The notes: generated by a model from the letters alone, not told the origin. 12,664 nt of DNA from Anaerolineaceae bacterium UBA6073 (GCA_002436085.1 DIXT01000018.1:34460-47123); one strand, 5' to 3'; shown: positions 1 through 6,755, numbered from the stretch's first letter. Made by a program: numbers and translations.

Positions 1-96
1 GGTTTATGAACATATTGTGTTCTTCTTAAATTTAAAGTTGTTCCTTTTTTACTGTTCTAGACATTTTCAACACCCTCGTTAAAACATTCAGTAAGA

Positions 97-179
97 TTGG
101 CACAAAGAAAACACAGAAATTTGATAAAATATTTAAGGAGTTGATTCTCAAATAGAATAGAACCTGTTCAAGCCGAGGT
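97..179 (+). promoter_or_regulatory. AT-rich leader with weak promoter candidate and RBS
   Basis: The first 183 bases are strongly AT-rich and contain no gene that I can support. A TTGGCA at 97-102 could be a -35 box, followed by an AT-rich stretch (TTGATAAAAT, 121-130) that could hold a poor -10. GAGGT at 175-179 lies 4 bases before the ATG at 184 and is the likely ribosome binding site. Short palindromes, GAACA(5)TGTTC at 8-22 and GAAC(2)GTTC at 160-169, could be operator-like but are too short to argue for. Confidence 0.3.
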
Positions 180-183
180 AAAA

Positions 184-1116
184 ATGCCTAATCTTTATTG
201 GAAACACGAGGGAACGGCAAAGAACATTCCTGTTAAAGAATTTCCCAGCGAGCGTGATTTTGAAGAATATGTTTTTAAAAATCAAGATCTACTAGGCGAT
301 ATTATCATCATCTATCGTCAAATTCGCTCAGGCACTAGGCAAGGCATTCCTGATATGTTAGGTGTCGATCCGGATGGCAACATTTGCCTTATTGAGATGA
401 AAAATGTGCAAGTAAGCGAAGACGTCCTTCCGCAGGTATTAAGCTATGCAGTATGGGCGGAGACAAATCCCGATTCAATCAAAGCAATTTGGTTAGAAGC
501 AAAAAATAAGCCAGAAGACATAAACATTGATTGGGACTCTATTCAAATAAGGATTATCATCATTGCACCGTTGTTTAATCCTAATGTTCTTCGCATGTCT
601 TCCAAAATAAACTACGCTGTCGATTTGATTCAAATTCAACGGTTTTCAGATGAGCACGATGAATTCATCTTGGTAGAAGTTTTAGAGGATACTAGTTACA
701 AAAAAGCTATTTCTACAAAACCTATGGGAGACTATTCCTGGGAATACTATGAAAAAAATCATGGCAAAGAGGCTACAGCAGAATTCAAAAAAACTATGGA
801 TGCATTGGCAGCTTTTGTAAAAGAGCAGAAATGGAATTTAACCTATAACCTCAATAAAACCTATGTACCTTTTAAACTGGGCAATAAAATAATATTTCAT
901 GTTGAATTTGATAGCACTCAAAAGTGGAGCCTGAGATTAAAAATCCCAGAAGAAGTTTCTAAAAACTATAAAGGTCAAAAATGGGCATATCAGCGGTATG
1001 AGAAATCGTTTAATGATGCTATTTTTAGAACCCTTTCAGGAAATTATGAAAATATTGATGAGTTGAAAGATTTACTGATTTTAGCCTATAAACACGTTTC
1101 AGGAATTGAAAAATAA
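184..1116 (+). CDS. PD-(D/E)XK nuclease-like protein, NucS/DUF91-like N-domain
   Basis: The predicted protein has 310 residues, no signal peptide and no membrane segment. Residues about 20-95 carry the PD-(D/E)XK layout: a helix with E27/E28, D57 in GIPDMLGVD, E71-M-K73 in LIEMKN, then Q84-x-x-x-Y88, the QxxxY helix seen in RecB-like nucleases. This resembles NucS/DUF91 and restriction-type nucleases and suggests a metal-dependent DNA endonuclease. Residues about 185-305 form a second domain of mixed alpha/beta character that I do not recognise. The gene is AT-rich (many AAA, GAA, ATT codons), unlike the GC-rich genes downstream, which suggests recent acquisition. It has no methyltransferase or other defence partner in view, although the window starts just upstream. 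The nuclease fold is fairly sure; substrate and role are unknown. Confidence 0.8.
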   Translation: MPNLYWKHEGTAKNIPVKEFPSERDFEEYVFKNQDLLGDIIIIYRQIRSGTRQGIPDMLGVDPDGNICLIEMKNVQVSEDVLPQVLSYAVWAETNPDSIKAIWLEAKNKPEDINIDWDSIQIRIIIIAPLFNPNVLRMSSKINYAVDLIQIQRFSDEHDEFILVEVLEDTSYKKAISTKPMGDYSWEYYEKNHGKEATAEFKKTMDALAAFVKEQKWNLTYNLNKTYVPFKLGNKIIFHVEFDSTQKWSLRLKIPEEVSKNYKGQKWAYQRYEKSFNDAIFRTLSGNYENIDELKDLLILAYKHVSGIEK

Positions 1117-1132
1117 TAAACACTCTGTTCTG

Positions 1133-1316
1133 GCATGGTACCCTGCGAGTAGGGTTCGCACTCTCCCGACCATGCAAGGCTTGTGACCTTCAGGTCTCAA
1201 AAAGATTACCCTATTATCACAATCGTCAATCAATAATGATATAAATGCGGAGACCTACCGTCAAACCCACTCGCTCGGTACTCTACGGGCAGGCTGCGCA
1301 CTCAGAGACCGGCGAG
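1133..1316. other. Hairpin-rich intergenic region
   Basis: The 253-base spacer holds no gene. GCATGGT (1133-1139) pairs with ACCATGC (1169-1175), enclosing TGCGA(7)TCGCA (1144-1160). A second hairpin has GACC(4)GGTC at 1185-1196. A third has left arm 1270-1284 and right arm 1304-1316: 13 base pairs with two single-base bulges (T1275, A1280) and a 19-base loop. The first and third blocks share a loose pattern GGTAC, GCACTC, GACC, so they may be diverged copies of one repeat. A phrase like the second hairpin recurs near 11305-11326. The third hairpin lies about 55 bases past the M23 stop codon but has no U-run, so a terminator role is weak. Confidence 0.45.
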
Positions 1317-1321
1317 AACAA

Positions 1322-1341
1322 GAGGAAAACTGACTTTCCTT
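1322..1341 (-). terminator. Weak hairpin downstream of the M23 gene
   Basis: AGGAAA (1323-1328) and TTTCCT (1335-1340) form a 6-bp stem with a 6-base loop, 29 bases past the M23 stop codon on the minus strand. It is AT-rich and not followed by a clear U-run. It may protect the 3' end or help terminate together with the larger hairpin at 1270-1316. Confidence 0.2.
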
Positions 1342-1369
1342 GATTTATCCATCAATTATCTAGAAGAAA

Positions 1370-2557
1370 TTACTGCAGAAAGTCCCACGGGTTTACGCGG
1401 CCGTAATCGTCGCTGCGCAGTTCAAAATGCAGGTGCGGACCACTGGAGTTGCCCGTGGTGCCCACGGTGCCGATGATATCGCCCTGATAGACTTCCTGCC
1501 CACAGGAGACGTCCACCGTGCTGAGGTGGGCATAGAGCGTCTGCCAGCCCTGTCCGTGGTCAATCACAATCATCTCGCCGTAACCCCAGTCATTCCAGCC
1601 GGCGTACACCACCACGCCGTTATCCGCTGCGGAGACGGGGTCGCCAATTTCGCCGTGAATATCAATTCCGAAGTGGTTGGCTTCGGGATTGTAATCGTAT
1701 CCGGAAAGGTAGCGGCTGGGAACAGGCCAGATGAAGTTGAGCGTGCCCATCACGCCGTCGTACGAGCCCGTACAGGCGCCTGGGCCCACGTTCACTGCGC
1801 TGGCTGGGTCTTCACGCGTAATGCGCGGGGTACGCCAGTCCGGGAATTCGCCTTTACCGCCCGGGACGATGAGCAATGTGCCCGGGGCGATGTTTGGGAG
1901 GGCGTAATCGCCCAGGCTCGCGGCATTCAGATGATTGCCGGGGTAGTTCACGATTGCGTCAGCGGTCACGCCGTAATAACTTGCCACGCCGTTCAAGCCC
2001 TCGCCAGCACTCCAGCGGTGCAGGGTACCGTCCAGGGGCAGAATGAGCAGCTCCTGCCCAGGGTAAATCATGTGCGGATCGTCGCCCAGAGTGTAGCGGT
2101 TGCCCCATAGAATAGACTCAGGCTTGAGCCCGAATTTTTCCGCGATAGAAAAGAGTGTGTCGCCGGGCTGGATCACATAAGTAAGTAGTTCGGTGCGCCC
2201 GCGCGAGGGCAGGATAGTATGCACAGAAACCTGCGGCACGATGCCCTGGGGTTCGGCTGCCGGGAGCGCATCTTTTTGAATGGCAGAGAGCGCTGCCGCT
2301 TGCGCGGTGGGGGTTGGCGCTGCTGCAGGCAGCGGCTCGGCCGGTGTGCTGCCGCTCGCGCTGGCGTAGAAGCGGCTGAGCACTAACAAGACCCCTACCA
2401 ATAGCAGGGCGGTGAAGAGCGCAGAGGCCACCCTTAGGACGCGGTCGGCAATACCGAGGCTGAGCAGCCTGGCCCACAAGCGCTGCAGCGGACGATCAGG
2501 CGCGCCTGATTCTGCCTCGTTAGGTTCTTCGTTTTGAGGAGAGTTGGGACTTTCCAT
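1370..2557 (-). CDS. Membrane-anchored LysM and M23 peptidase-domain protein
   Basis: This 395-residue envelope protein likely binds and cuts, or regulates cutting of, peptidoglycan. A cytoplasmic N-terminus (1-42) is followed by one hydrophobic segment (about 43-61), then a Pro/Ala/Thr-rich linker (about 65-105). A LysM domain occupies about 125-173 (YVIQPGDTLFSIAEKFGL, ending YPGQELLILP). A weaker LysM-like copy lies at about 178-232 (GLNGVASYYGV, ending PGTLLIVPG). The M23/LytM domain runs from about 275 to 395. Its zinc and catalytic residues are all present: H295 and D299 (HFGIDI), H344 (YAHLS), and H375 and H377 (HLHFE). With all of them kept, the domain should be an active metalloendopeptidase rather than an EnvC-like activator. 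The ATG at 2557 has no clear Shine-Dalgarno sequence. It is transcribed alone, divergent from nothing obvious. Confidence 0.93.
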   Translation of the reverse strand: MESPNSPQNEEPNEAESGAPDRPLQRLWARLLSLGIADRVLRVASALFTALLLVGVLLVLSRFYASASGSTPAEPLPAAAPTPTAQAAALSAIQKDALPAAEPQGIVPQVSVHTILPSRGRTELLTYVIQPGDTLFSIAEKFGLKPESILWGNRYTLGDDPHMIYPGQELLILPLDGTLHRWSAGEGLNGVASYYGVTADAIVNYPGNHLNAASLGDYALPNIAPGTLLIVPGGKGEFPDWRTPRITREDPASAVNVGPGACTGSYDGVMGTLNFIWPVPSRYLSGYDYNPEANHFGIDIHGEIGDPVSAADNGVVVYAGWNDWGYGEMIVIDHGQGWQTLYAHLSTVDVSCGQEVYQGDIIGTVGTTGNSSGPHLHFELRSDDYGRVNPWDFLQ

Positions 2558-2564
2558 TAAGCTG

Positions 2565-2570
2565 ATAATA
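2565..2570 (-). promoter_or_regulatory. Candidate -10 box for a leaderless M23 transcript
   Basis: On the minus strand TATTAT lies 7 bases before the ATG at 2557, which would put the transcription start on or next to the start codon. This agrees with the missing Shine-Dalgarno sequence. No good -35 box is seen 16-18 bases upstream. Confidence 0.3.
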
Positions 2571-2673
2571 TCACGAGTCCCGCAAACGTGTGATTTGCGC
2601 CCGCCGGGCTGTATACCTGAGCAGGCAGGCGCCTCGCTCGTCAGCTTGGCTTGTACTCTTCAGGGTATCAGAT

Positions 2674-2711
2674 TGACAAGTTGCTTGTCATCCTGGAGCG
2701 CAGCGAAGGAT
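2674..2711. repeat. Dispersed palindromic repeat, CATCCTG/AAGGATCT type
   Basis: Two adjoining hairpins: TGACAAG(ttg)CTTGTCA at 2674-2690, a perfect 7-bp stem, and ATCCT(12)AGGAT at 2690-2711. The second is the common bacterial intergenic repeat that reads GTCATCCTG, then a GC-rich loop, then AAGGATCT. A relative lies at 9896-9925. The rest of 2558-2782 shows no gene. It contains a 10-bp direct repeat GGGTATCAGA at 2663-2672 and 2759-2768. Confidence 0.6.
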
Positions 2712-2782
2712 CTGGATTTTCTGATGATTCGCTTCTTCACTTCGGCCTGTAACCGTCGGGGTATCAGAGCCTGTGTAGAATG

Positions 2783-3718
2783 TCAAGGGATTGCTGGTGA
2801 AAACAATTCTCCTTTCTTCAACAAAGCATTCAATATCGTCAGGATCTTATACATACAAGCTACCAGGGCTACCTTCTTCGGTTTTCCGGCCTCAACTAAT
2901 CGTTCATAAAATGTCTTCATCACCGGATTGTATCGGATCCCTACCATCGCTGCCAGATACAATGCCCTGCGTACCCTCGCCCGACCTCCAAAGATACTGC
3001 GTCTACCTCTCATCTTCCCGCTGTCATGATTGATCGGCGCCACCCCAGCCAATGCTGCAATCACTTCCCGGCTTTCATATCACAATTCCGGCAACTCAAC
3101 CAAGAGAGTCATAGCTATGATCTTGCCGATCCCTTTGAAGCTTTGCAGGATTTCCAGTCGTGATTGCCATTCTGGAACGCTTTCTGCCAGTTTATCAATT
3201 TGTGCTTCTATTGCTTTGATCTCACCTTCCAGATAGATGATATGAGCCTGGAGCGACTGGAGATTACTATCTGGAGCATTACTATAACGATTCTTCTCCG
3301 TTCCAAGCATAATCGTCAGCTGCTCTCGTCTCTCGACGAGCTCTGAGAGCATGGTTTCTGCTTTTGTTTTGGCTGCCTGTGCTTTTGGTTGTTTGACAGA
3401 GGCAAAACAAGCGATCATGCGAGCGTCTTTGATATCTGTTTTCGCTAATGTGCCCATTCCCTGACAAAAACGTCTGACATAGGTGGGATTGACTACGCTC
3501 ACCGGAATCCCGGAACCTTTTAGTGCTTCAACGGCTTTACGCTCATAGCCCCCACTAGCTTCCATGACTGCCAATCCAACTTTATTCTGTTTCAACCAGT
3601 TCTCCAGGCGTTTGATGCCAGTATGGTTGTTCGGAAAAACTTTTACCTTTTCCTGGCCATGCACATTGGCATGTAATTCTGCTTTGCCAACATCGATCCC
3701 CGCATATTGACTTGTCAT
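2783..3718 (-). pseudogene. IS110-family transposase with one in-frame stop codon
   Basis: Read in one frame from the ATG at 3718, the gene has 311 sense or stop positions, a normal IS110 length. The DEDD RuvC-like domain is complete: D9 (GIDVGK), E53 (VMEASGGY), D95 and D98 (KTDIKDARM). The C-terminal Transposase_20 domain follows, with S233 in DSGKMRG as the expected catalytic serine. Codon 213 is TGA (3080-3082). The frame continues without a shift on both sides (LPEL, stop, YESREV), and relatives usually have Gly or a similar residue there, so one base change such as GGA to TGA would explain it. The upstream part alone lacks the serine domain. The ATG at 3718 has GAGGGAG directly before it; a GTG 14 codons upstream is less likely. 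Confidence 0.85.
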
Positions 3719-3748
3719 CTCCCTCTCTTTTTTGTATAAGGAAGTCGG

Positions 3749-3876
3749 GTGGACCCACACTAGTAATTCCGGACTCTCTGGTCCCTTGCAACTGTTCGGG
3801 TACCACGTGAAGACACGACAATCAAAGCTCTGAGACGGTCTCTCAGACCAAATGACAGTCGATTTGTCGTGTCTTC
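3749..3876 (-). ncRNA. Structured leader of IS110 element 1, possible bridge RNA
   Basis: Two stem-loops lie upstream of the transposase on its coding strand. The first pairs GAAGACACGACAA (3809-3821) with its exact complement at 3864-3876 (13 bp). It encloses TCTGAGA(5)TCTCAGA (3829-3847) with unpaired strands on both sides. The second pairs GTGGACCC (3749-3756) with GGGTaCCAC (3798-3806), enclosing GGAC(6)GTCC (3771-3784). Two loops with apical hairpins are the layout of IS110-group bridge RNAs. Unlike the second element, I could not match these loops to donor or target ends, so this remains a structural suggestion. Confidence 0.35.
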
Positions 3877-3947
3877 TTTATTCTATTTCATCATACTAAT
3901 GACAGTCGATTTGTCGTGTCTTCTTTATTCTATTTCATCATACTAAT
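3854..3947. repeat. Perfect 47-bp tandem duplication
   Basis: Bases 3854-3900 and 3901-3947 are identical over 47 bp, followed by the first three bases of a third unit. Each unit carries one arm (TTGTCGTGTCTTC) of the 13-bp stem at the left end of the IS110 element 1 leader. The complete identity implies a recent event. Confidence 0.95.
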
Positions 3948-3957
3948 GACGCGTCTT

Positions 3958-4061
3958 CGTCATCGCGCAGCGCCGCAATCTCCCTCCCGGCATAGGGGGG
4001 GGATTGCTTCAGTCGCTGCCGCTCCTTACTTCGTACGCAAGCAGTCGCAATGACGAATCGG
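3958..4061. repeat. Head-to-head pair of REP-like repeats
   Basis: One REP-like copy (CGTCATCGCGCAGCGCCGC, then AATCTCCC) starts at 3958. A second, in the opposite orientation, ends in TCGCAATGACG around 4046-4055. Their facing ends form a 13-bp stem: 3975-3987 with 3995-4007, including two G-T pairs and a 7-base loop. A third copy begins at 4064 and is cut by the next IS element. Confidence 0.6.
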
Positions 4062-4063
4062 AT

Positions 4064-4074
4064 CGTCATCGCGA
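4064..4074 (+). repeat. Left half of the REP-like repeat split by IS110 element 2
   Basis: CGTCATCGCGA at 4064-4074 matches the first 11 bases of the REP-like family seen in full at 10931 and 11049. The other half resumes at 5327 beyond the IS element. Confidence 0.7.
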
Positions 4075-4077
4075 ATG

Positions 4078-5121
4078 CTATGACTTTGTCAAGGCCATCT
4101 TGAGAAGGGCTGGGTTGACTGAACAATAATTTGGAATGAATTTCGTCCGGGTTTGCGCCACAGCAACCATGATCTTGATCAATTTATTGGCCAGGTTATT
4201 AATCACCAGTTGTTTCGGTTTTCCTTCCTTGACTTTACGCAGGTAGTACAAACGGAATTGCTGTTGGTGGGTTGCAATAGACATTGCCGCCAGGTGGAGT
4301 AACTTGCGCAATGCCGGAGGACCATAATGCCGTGAGGTGGAAGGTCCTCTCACTGAGGTTCCACTGCTTGATTCATAAGGACAAATCCCAATAAAGGCTG
4401 CCAAACTTTTCGGGTTGTACGGTTCAGGAGCTGATTTGAAAAGCAGTAACATATGCGCGGCCAGGAGCGCGCCAACTCCAGGGATGCTGATGAGCAAAGC
4501 CGCCAGATTGCGCAGATCAGGATCTTGATCTATCAGGCGTTGGATCTCAGCTTCAATCTCCTGGGCATGCCTTTTCAGCTCTTCAATCGCTTTTTCATGC
4601 ATCTTCTCCGCCATAGGTGTGCGCACCTGCTTGCGCTTCAGCGCCTGCAGTGCATTCTGATGCCCGCTGCGCTCCACCACGAACTGCTCACGCGTGGTTA
4701 GCAGAGTTTTGATCTGCTCCAGGATCTCTTTCCGCGGCGTCCATTGGGATAATTCGTCCCAGAAACGGTAGGCATACTCAGCAATTTGAGTGCTGTCTAC
4801 CGGGTCGCTCTTATGACCTTCTGGTTTGAAGGCGCGTTTGACCTTCAAGGGCGGTTCTATGGCCACTGTGTATCCATTCGCGCACAGGAAATGGGCCAGA
4901 ACTTCGTTGTAGACCCCCGTGGCTTCCATACAAATCACACTATTGTCAGGTTTGACCTCGTGGTCGTGCAGCCAGTTCAGGTACGCACTAAAACTATCAT
5001 ACTCGTTGGCAAAACTTGCCGGTCGGACGACTATCTGCCAGCGACCTTCCATTTTGCCTACTGAACATGTAAAACTTGCTGAGGCAATGTCTATGCCCAC
5101 GTAGTATTGCGGTGCTTTCAT
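4078..5121 (-). CDS. IS110-family DEDD transposase (RNA-guided recombinase type)
   Basis: The protein has 347 residues. IS110 enzymes recombine the circular element junction with a target through a RuvC-like DEDD domain and a catalytic serine, guided in studied members by a bridge RNA. The DEDD residues are D11 (VGIDIASASF), E66 (CMEATGVY), D106 and D109 (HKSDPVDS). A coiled-coil stretch follows at about 170-200 (many E/K/Q). The Transposase_20 domain runs from about 205 to 325, with ISIPGVGALLAA and YESSSGTSVRG; S253 before G254 is the likely nucleophile. The ATG at 5121 is chosen because GGAGG lies 7 bases before it. An upstream in-frame start would read through the folded leader. No interruption is seen, so the gene may be active. 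Nothing here relates it closely to the broken copy at 2783-3718. Confidence 0.93.
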   Translation of the reverse strand: MKAPQYYVGIDIASASFTCSVGKMEGRWQIVVRPASFANEYDSFSAYLNWLHDHEVKPDNSVICMEATGVYNEVLAHFLCANGYTVAIEPPLKVKRAFKPEGHKSDPVDSTQIAEYAYRFWDELSQWTPRKEILEQIKTLLTTREQFVVERSGHQNALQALKRKQVRTPMAEKMHEKAIEELKRHAQEIEAEIQRLIDQDPDLRNLAALLISIPGVGALLAAHMLLLFKSAPEPYNPKSLAAFIGICPYESSSGTSVRGPSTSRHYGPPALRKLLHLAAMSIATHQQQFRLYYLRKVKEGKPKQLVINNLANKLIKIMVAVAQTRTKFIPNYCSVNPALLKMALTKS

Positions 5122-5137
5122 GGTTATCCTCCGATTG

Positions 5138-5311
5138 GCTGATGAAGGTAACCGAACTTTGTGGATGTGACTTTCTCCATGTAGTAGCCTTTTAAGGACG
5201 GAAATGCTATTTAGCCTGATCCACACAGAGACTGGGTCTTCTTCGCGATTTAGGCATTTTGCCTTCGAGGCGCATAGACTTATTCAGTCTCTGTTCGGTT
5301 ACTTTCATCAT
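5138..5311 (-). ncRNA. Candidate bridge RNA of IS110 element 2
   Basis: On the transposase strand, TGATGAAAGTAACCGAAC (5310-5293) pairs with GTTCGGTTACCTTCATCA (5157-5140): 18 bp with one mismatch. Inside are two stem-loops. The first has CAGAGACTG/CAGTCTCTG (5293-5285 with 5234-5226), then GTCT/AGAC and an apical GGCA(3)TGCC. Its left loop strand has GCGCCTCG and its right strand ATCGCGA, like the two sides of the inferred target CGTGCC-TC-GCGATG. The second has TGTGGAT/ATCCACA (5225-5219 with 5166-5160). Its left strand has ATAGCATT and its right strand ATGGA, like the inferred donor CATAGCAT-TC-CATTAG. Target loop before donor loop is the order described for IS621. No promoter was confirmed. 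Confidence 0.65.
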
Positions 5312-5326
5312 AATCCAAGTCTAATG

Positions 5327-5424
5327 GAGGCACGAAGCGATCTCCCTTTAGTTCGTCATCGCGATACCCTAAAGGGTACAGGCGGAAGCAACGCGGCGAT
5401 ACCCAAAGGGCACTTTGTCTCCCT
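5327..5424 (+). repeat. Right half of the split REP-like repeat and an expanded copy
   Basis: GAGGCACGAAGCGATCTCCC (5327-5346) is the second half of the repeat interrupted at 4074. A further REP-like copy starts at 5354 (CGTCATCGCGA) and ends near 5424 (TCTCCCTG). Its middle is enlarged and holds two similar motifs, GCGATACCCTAAAGGGTA at 5361-5378 and GCGATACCCAAAGGGCA at 5396-5412, each a small CCC/GGG hairpin. The rest of the region up to 5572 holds only the leader of the next gene. Confidence 0.55.
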
Positions 5425-5572
5425 GCCAACCAAGCAGATGCTTCGCCATCTTCTCAGCATGACAAGCATCAACGCACAGAACCCGAGACGCCTTGTCTGG
5501 GATATAATCCACTCAGGGCTCCTTTTTGCGCAGCACTTTTATCATACCCAGGCCCATGCAGGAGGAATCACC

Positions 5573-6739
5573 ATGATTGACAACTTTACCTTCTACAACC
5601 CCACCAAAATTGTTTTTGGAACCGGCACCATTGCGAAAATCAATAAGCTCATCCCCCACAAAGCCAAAGTGATGGTCCTCTACGGCGGCGGCTCCATCAA
5701 GAAAAACGGCGTGTACGAGCAGGTAATGGCGGCCCTCAAGAAGCGCGAGGTGCTGGAATTCGGCGGGATTGAAGCCAACCCGGACTATGACACCCTCTTG
5801 CAGGCTGTCAAAAAAATCCAGAAAAAGGGCGTCAACTTCCTGCTGGCGGTCGGCGGCGGTTCGGTCATCGACGGCGTCAAGTTTATCGCGCTGGCAGCCC
5901 TCTACCCCGGCAAAGACCCCTGGGACATTCTGGCGGGCGACGGCCTCTCCCAAGCGACCGAAGCCCTGCCTTTTGGCACCGTGCTCACCTTGCCCGCCAC
6001 AGGCAGCGAAATGAACAGCAACGCCGTGATTTCCCGCCGCAGCATCCAGGAAAAGCTTTCCTTCGGCAGCGACCTGGTCTTCCCGCGCTTTTCCATCCTG
6101 GACCCCGAAACGACCTATTCGCTGCCTCAAAAGCAGGTCCGAAACGGCCTGGTGGATGCTTTCGTGCACGTGATCGAGCAGTACCTCACCTATCCGGTCG
6201 GCGCCCTGGTGCAAGACCGGCAGGCGGAAGCCATCCTGATGGCCTTGATGGACGCCGCCCCGGCCGCGCTGCGCATGCCGCCCGACTACAACGCGCGCGC
6301 TAACTACATGTGGGCGGCCACCTGCGCCCTGAACCACACCCTCAGCCGCGGCGTCCCGGAGGACTGGGCTACCCACAACATCGGGCACGAGCTCACCGCG
6401 CTCTACGGCCTGGACCATGCCGAAACGCTCGCAGCGGTGCTGCCCTGGCTGCTGTGGTACAAACGCAAGCAAAAGCAAGCCAAGCTGCTGCAGTACGGCT
6501 ACCGCGTGCTCGGCATCAAGACCCAGAAATACGCCGACCGCATCGACCAGACCATTGAAGCCACGTCTGCCTTCTTCCACAGCCTGGGCATGCCCACCAC
6601 GCTCACAGCCTACGGGATCGACCCTGAAGAAGCCGCCCAAAAGGTGCAGGCGCGCATGGAAAGCCATCAATGGACCTTCGGCGAACACAATGACATCACC
6701 GGCAAAGACGCCGCCGAGATTCTGCGCTTGAGCCGTTAG
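5573..6739 (+). CDS. yqhD: NADPH-dependent aldehyde reductase, YqhD-type iron-containing ADH
   Basis: The protein has 388 residues (E. coli YqhD has 387) and aligns along its whole length from memory of that protein. YqhD reduces short-chain and toxic aldehydes such as butanal, acrolein or glyoxal to alcohols with NADPH in the cytoplasm. The N-terminal Rossmann-like half carries the GGGS cofactor motifs at 38-41 and 94-97 (LLAVGGGSVIDG) and LPATGSE at 140-146. The helical metal-binding half has all four ligands: D195 and H199 (VDAFVHVIEQY), H268 (DWATHNIGHEL) and H282 (GLDHAET). The ATG at 5573 is preceded by GGAGG with 7 bases between. The frame stays open further upstream only because it runs through the IS end and repeats. 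It is monocistronic, ending at a hairpin shared with the facing gene. Confidence 0.95.
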   Translation: MIDNFTFYNPTKIVFGTGTIAKINKLIPHKAKVMVLYGGGSIKKNGVYEQVMAALKKREVLEFGGIEANPDYDTLLQAVKKIQKKGVNFLLAVGGGSVIDGVKFIALAALYPGKDPWDILAGDGLSQATEALPFGTVLTLPATGSEMNSNAVISRRSIQEKLSFGSDLVFPRFSILDPETTYSLPQKQVRNGLVDAFVHVIEQYLTYPVGALVQDRQAEAILMALMDAAPAALRMPPDYNARANYMWAATCALNHTLSRGVPEDWATHNIGHELTALYGLDHAETLAAVLPWLLWYKRKQKQAKLLQYGYRVLGIKTQKYADRIDQTIEATSAFFHSLGMPTTLTAYGIDPEEAAQKVQARMESHQWTFGEHNDITGKDAAEILRLSR

Positions 6740-6755
6740 TTTACCCCCTACCAAG

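Larger units (their letters stand above)
2783..3876 (-). mobile_element. IS110-family element 1, decayed, ends not resolved
   Basis: The element consists of a broken DEDD transposase (2783-3718) and a structured upstream region (3719-3876). IS110 elements usually lack terminal inverted repeats and target duplications, and I could not identify either end from the flanks. The coordinates given are the transposase plus the folded upstream part, not a measured element. It differs strongly from the IS110 copy at 4075-5326, so the two are independent insertions. Confidence 0.55.
4075..5326 (-). mobile_element. Complete IS110-family element inserted in a REP-like repeat
   Basis: About 1252 bp, ends inferred from the interrupted repeat. 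Joining 4064-4074 to 5329 onward restores CGTCATCGCGAGGCACGAAG, then CGATCTCCC, which fits the intact copy at 10931-10959 except for two bases. The dinucleotide GA (TC on the transposon strand) occurs at both edges (4073-4074 and 5327-5328), as expected for an IS110 core, with no target duplication. Contents: an intact transposase gene (4078-5121), whose stop codon is close to the inferred end, and a 205-bp leader end carrying a bridge-RNA-like fold. Confidence 0.75.

Noticed and set aside
1133..1175. tRNA-like structure (7-bp stem with an inner 5-bp stem and 7-base loop)
   Set aside because: Far too short, with no D or anticodon arm; only two nested hairpins.
2663..2768. 10-bp direct repeat GGGTATCAGA as a target duplication of IS110 element 1
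   Set aside because: Both copies lie on the same side of the transposase, and IS110 elements usually make no target duplication.
3080..3082. TGA recoding as glycine or selenocysteine
   Set aside because: A single case in a mobile pseudogene, while other genes end normally in TGA; a point mutation is simpler.
2783..3760. Frameshift in the first IS110 transposase
   Set aside because: The two parts are in the same frame; only the TGA at 3080-3082 separates them.
5204..5572. N-terminal extension of the reductase
   Set aside because: The open frame runs through the IS end and REP-like repeats; the ATG at 5573 with GGAGG fits the family length.
5513..6754. Long open frame of 413 codons opposite the aldehyde reductase
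   Set aside because: It is the antisense shadow of a GC-rich gene with full YqhD motifs; its own product is low-complexity Gly/Val/Arg/His-rich with no domain.
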